DNA from: Mesobacillus campisalis
Lineage (GTDB): Bacteria; Bacillota; Bacilli; Bacillales; Cytobacillaceae
Assembly: GCF_000986785.1 (NCBI RefSeq)
Contig: NZ_LAYY01000033.1
Coordinates: 1 to 49,716 of the forward strand
Length of the DNA: 49,716 nucleotides
Reading direction: 5' to 3'
A program made the position numbers and the translations under genes. The notes under the pieces are model-generated. The model was not told the origin of the DNA, did no database searches, and saw only the letters and a list, made by a program, of their open reading frames with translations. The number at the start of each line of letters is the position of its first letter. Positions within the stretch are counted from its first letter, which is position 1. This document shows positions 49,318 through 49,716 of this stretch, piece after piece.

Positions 49318-49716
49318 GGTACAATAGATTACAAATGGTACGGGAGAAGAGTATATGAGTAAAAAGATATTTACAAAAAAAGAGATCGAGATATTATCTA
49401 AAAATCCCTATGTAAAATCAGTTAGCCCAAAAGGGATTACCTATACTGATGAGTTTAAGGAGCTCTTTATAGCTCAAAACGAAAAGGGAAAGTTTCCAAG
49501 TGAAATATTTAGAGACTGTGGGTTCGACCCAGAAATCGTTGGTAAAAGGCGTATTGATTCAGCAAGTAAAAGATGGCGAGAAGCCTACCGTATGAATGGA
49601 GTGATGGGACTCCGTGACACAAGACCAGGAAACTCAGGCAGATCCAGGGAAAGAGAGCTTTCCATCGAAGAAAAATATGCAAGGTTAGAGGCCGAAATTA
49701 ACCTGTTGAAAGCAGA
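49271..49716 (+). mobile_element. Left end of an IS3-family element (right end beyond window)
   Basis: The putative terminus TGTAGTAGACACTTAA begins with TG, as IS3-family ends do, and is followed by an IS3-type orfA. The exact boundary and target duplication cannot be fixed without the other end. Confidence 0.75.
49355..49716 (+). CDS. IS3-family transposase OrfA (partial)
   Basis: ATG at 49355, GGGAGAAGAG SD; 120 codons before the window edge. N-terminus KKIFTKKEIEILSKNPYVKS, then EIFRDCGFDPEIVGKRRI (helix-turn-helix region), RWREAYRMNGVMGLRDTRPG and the coiled-coil start EEKYARLEAEINLLKA. This is the HTH/leucine-zipper OrfA of IS3 (IS150-type); OrfB with the DDE domain should follow by frameshift. 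Frame intact as far as visible. Confidence 0.88.
   Translation, partial: MSKKIFTKKEIEILSKNPYVKSVSPKGITYTDEFKELFIAQNEKGKFPSEIFRDCGFDPEIVGKRRIDSASKRWREAYRMNGVMGLRDTRPGNSGRSRERELSIEEKYARLEAEINLLKA

Overview
The window looks like a chromosomal segment of a spore-forming, low-to-moderate GC Bacillaceae. The evidence is strong AGGAGG-type ribosome binding sites, intrinsic terminators after most genes, and several small families typical of Bacilli (SE1832, DUF5634, YuzF/DUF2642, manganese catalase, YtrA-like GntR). The genus cannot be fixed from the sequence alone; a Bacillus/Mesobacillus/Cytobacillus-like host is an inference. The content is mostly housekeeping and accessory metabolism, with one insertion-sequence end at the right edge and several unusual intergenic repeat arrays.

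Layout. 1-3.9 kb (minus): the start of a Tad/Flp pilus locus read leftward, flp pilin - attenuator - prepilin peptidase - TadE - TadG-like - CpaB - CpaE, running off the left edge. 4.0-9.7 kb: an EnvC-like M23 hydrolase, a DUF454 membrane protein, a GntR-TrkA_C (BusR-like) regulator, an AbgT transporter and a CaCA exchanger. 10-15 kb: a catalytic-domain-only tyrosine recombinase, a flavodoxin, a BenE transporter, and a CoA-transferase preceded by a LytTR regulator. 15.1-18.1 kb: proC, a CNNM/CorC protein, a 35-residue micro-ORF and SE1832. 18.3-21.5 kb: an ECF sigma - anti-sigma-like - TPR/carboxypeptidase-regulatory-domain surface protein operon with an autoregulatory-looking promoter. 22-27.4 kb: DUF202, a small gene broken by one in-frame TAG, a methyltransferase, glutathione peroxidase, subtilisin-like protease and aldehyde dehydrogenase. 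27.5-30.2 kb: a four-gene YtrA-like GntR/ABC operon with a perfect operator. 30.6-38.2 kb: LLM oxidoreductase, DUF5634, a P1B-4 metal ATPase (PfeT-like) with two Fur-family boxes, nitronate monooxygenase, small exporter, YuzF, Mn catalase and a proline-rich protein. 38.3-43.8 kb: SelO, SDR, NERD protein, DUF1456 and a uracil-DNA-glycosylase-like protein. 43.9-46.4 kb: xpt plus NCS2 permease under a guanine-type purine riboswitch and PurBox-like sites. 46.4-49.7 kb: a small protein, Dus, an unknown protein and the left end of an IS3-family element.

The most striking unexplained structure is four intergenic tandem arrays (about 6.74, 21.56, 30.32 and 41.92 kb). They differ in sequence, but all have a 51-53 bp period and the same architecture: a short inverted repeat across each unit junction plus a diverged spacer. 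The 21.6 and 41.9 kb arrays are the same family in opposite orientation. Other points worth a second look are the flp leader with repeated GTTC-N8-GAAC sites, non-ATG starts that complete proteins (CTG for the prepilin peptidase), the amber-interrupted small gene, the ECF operon, and the dual Fur-box layout of the metal ATPase.
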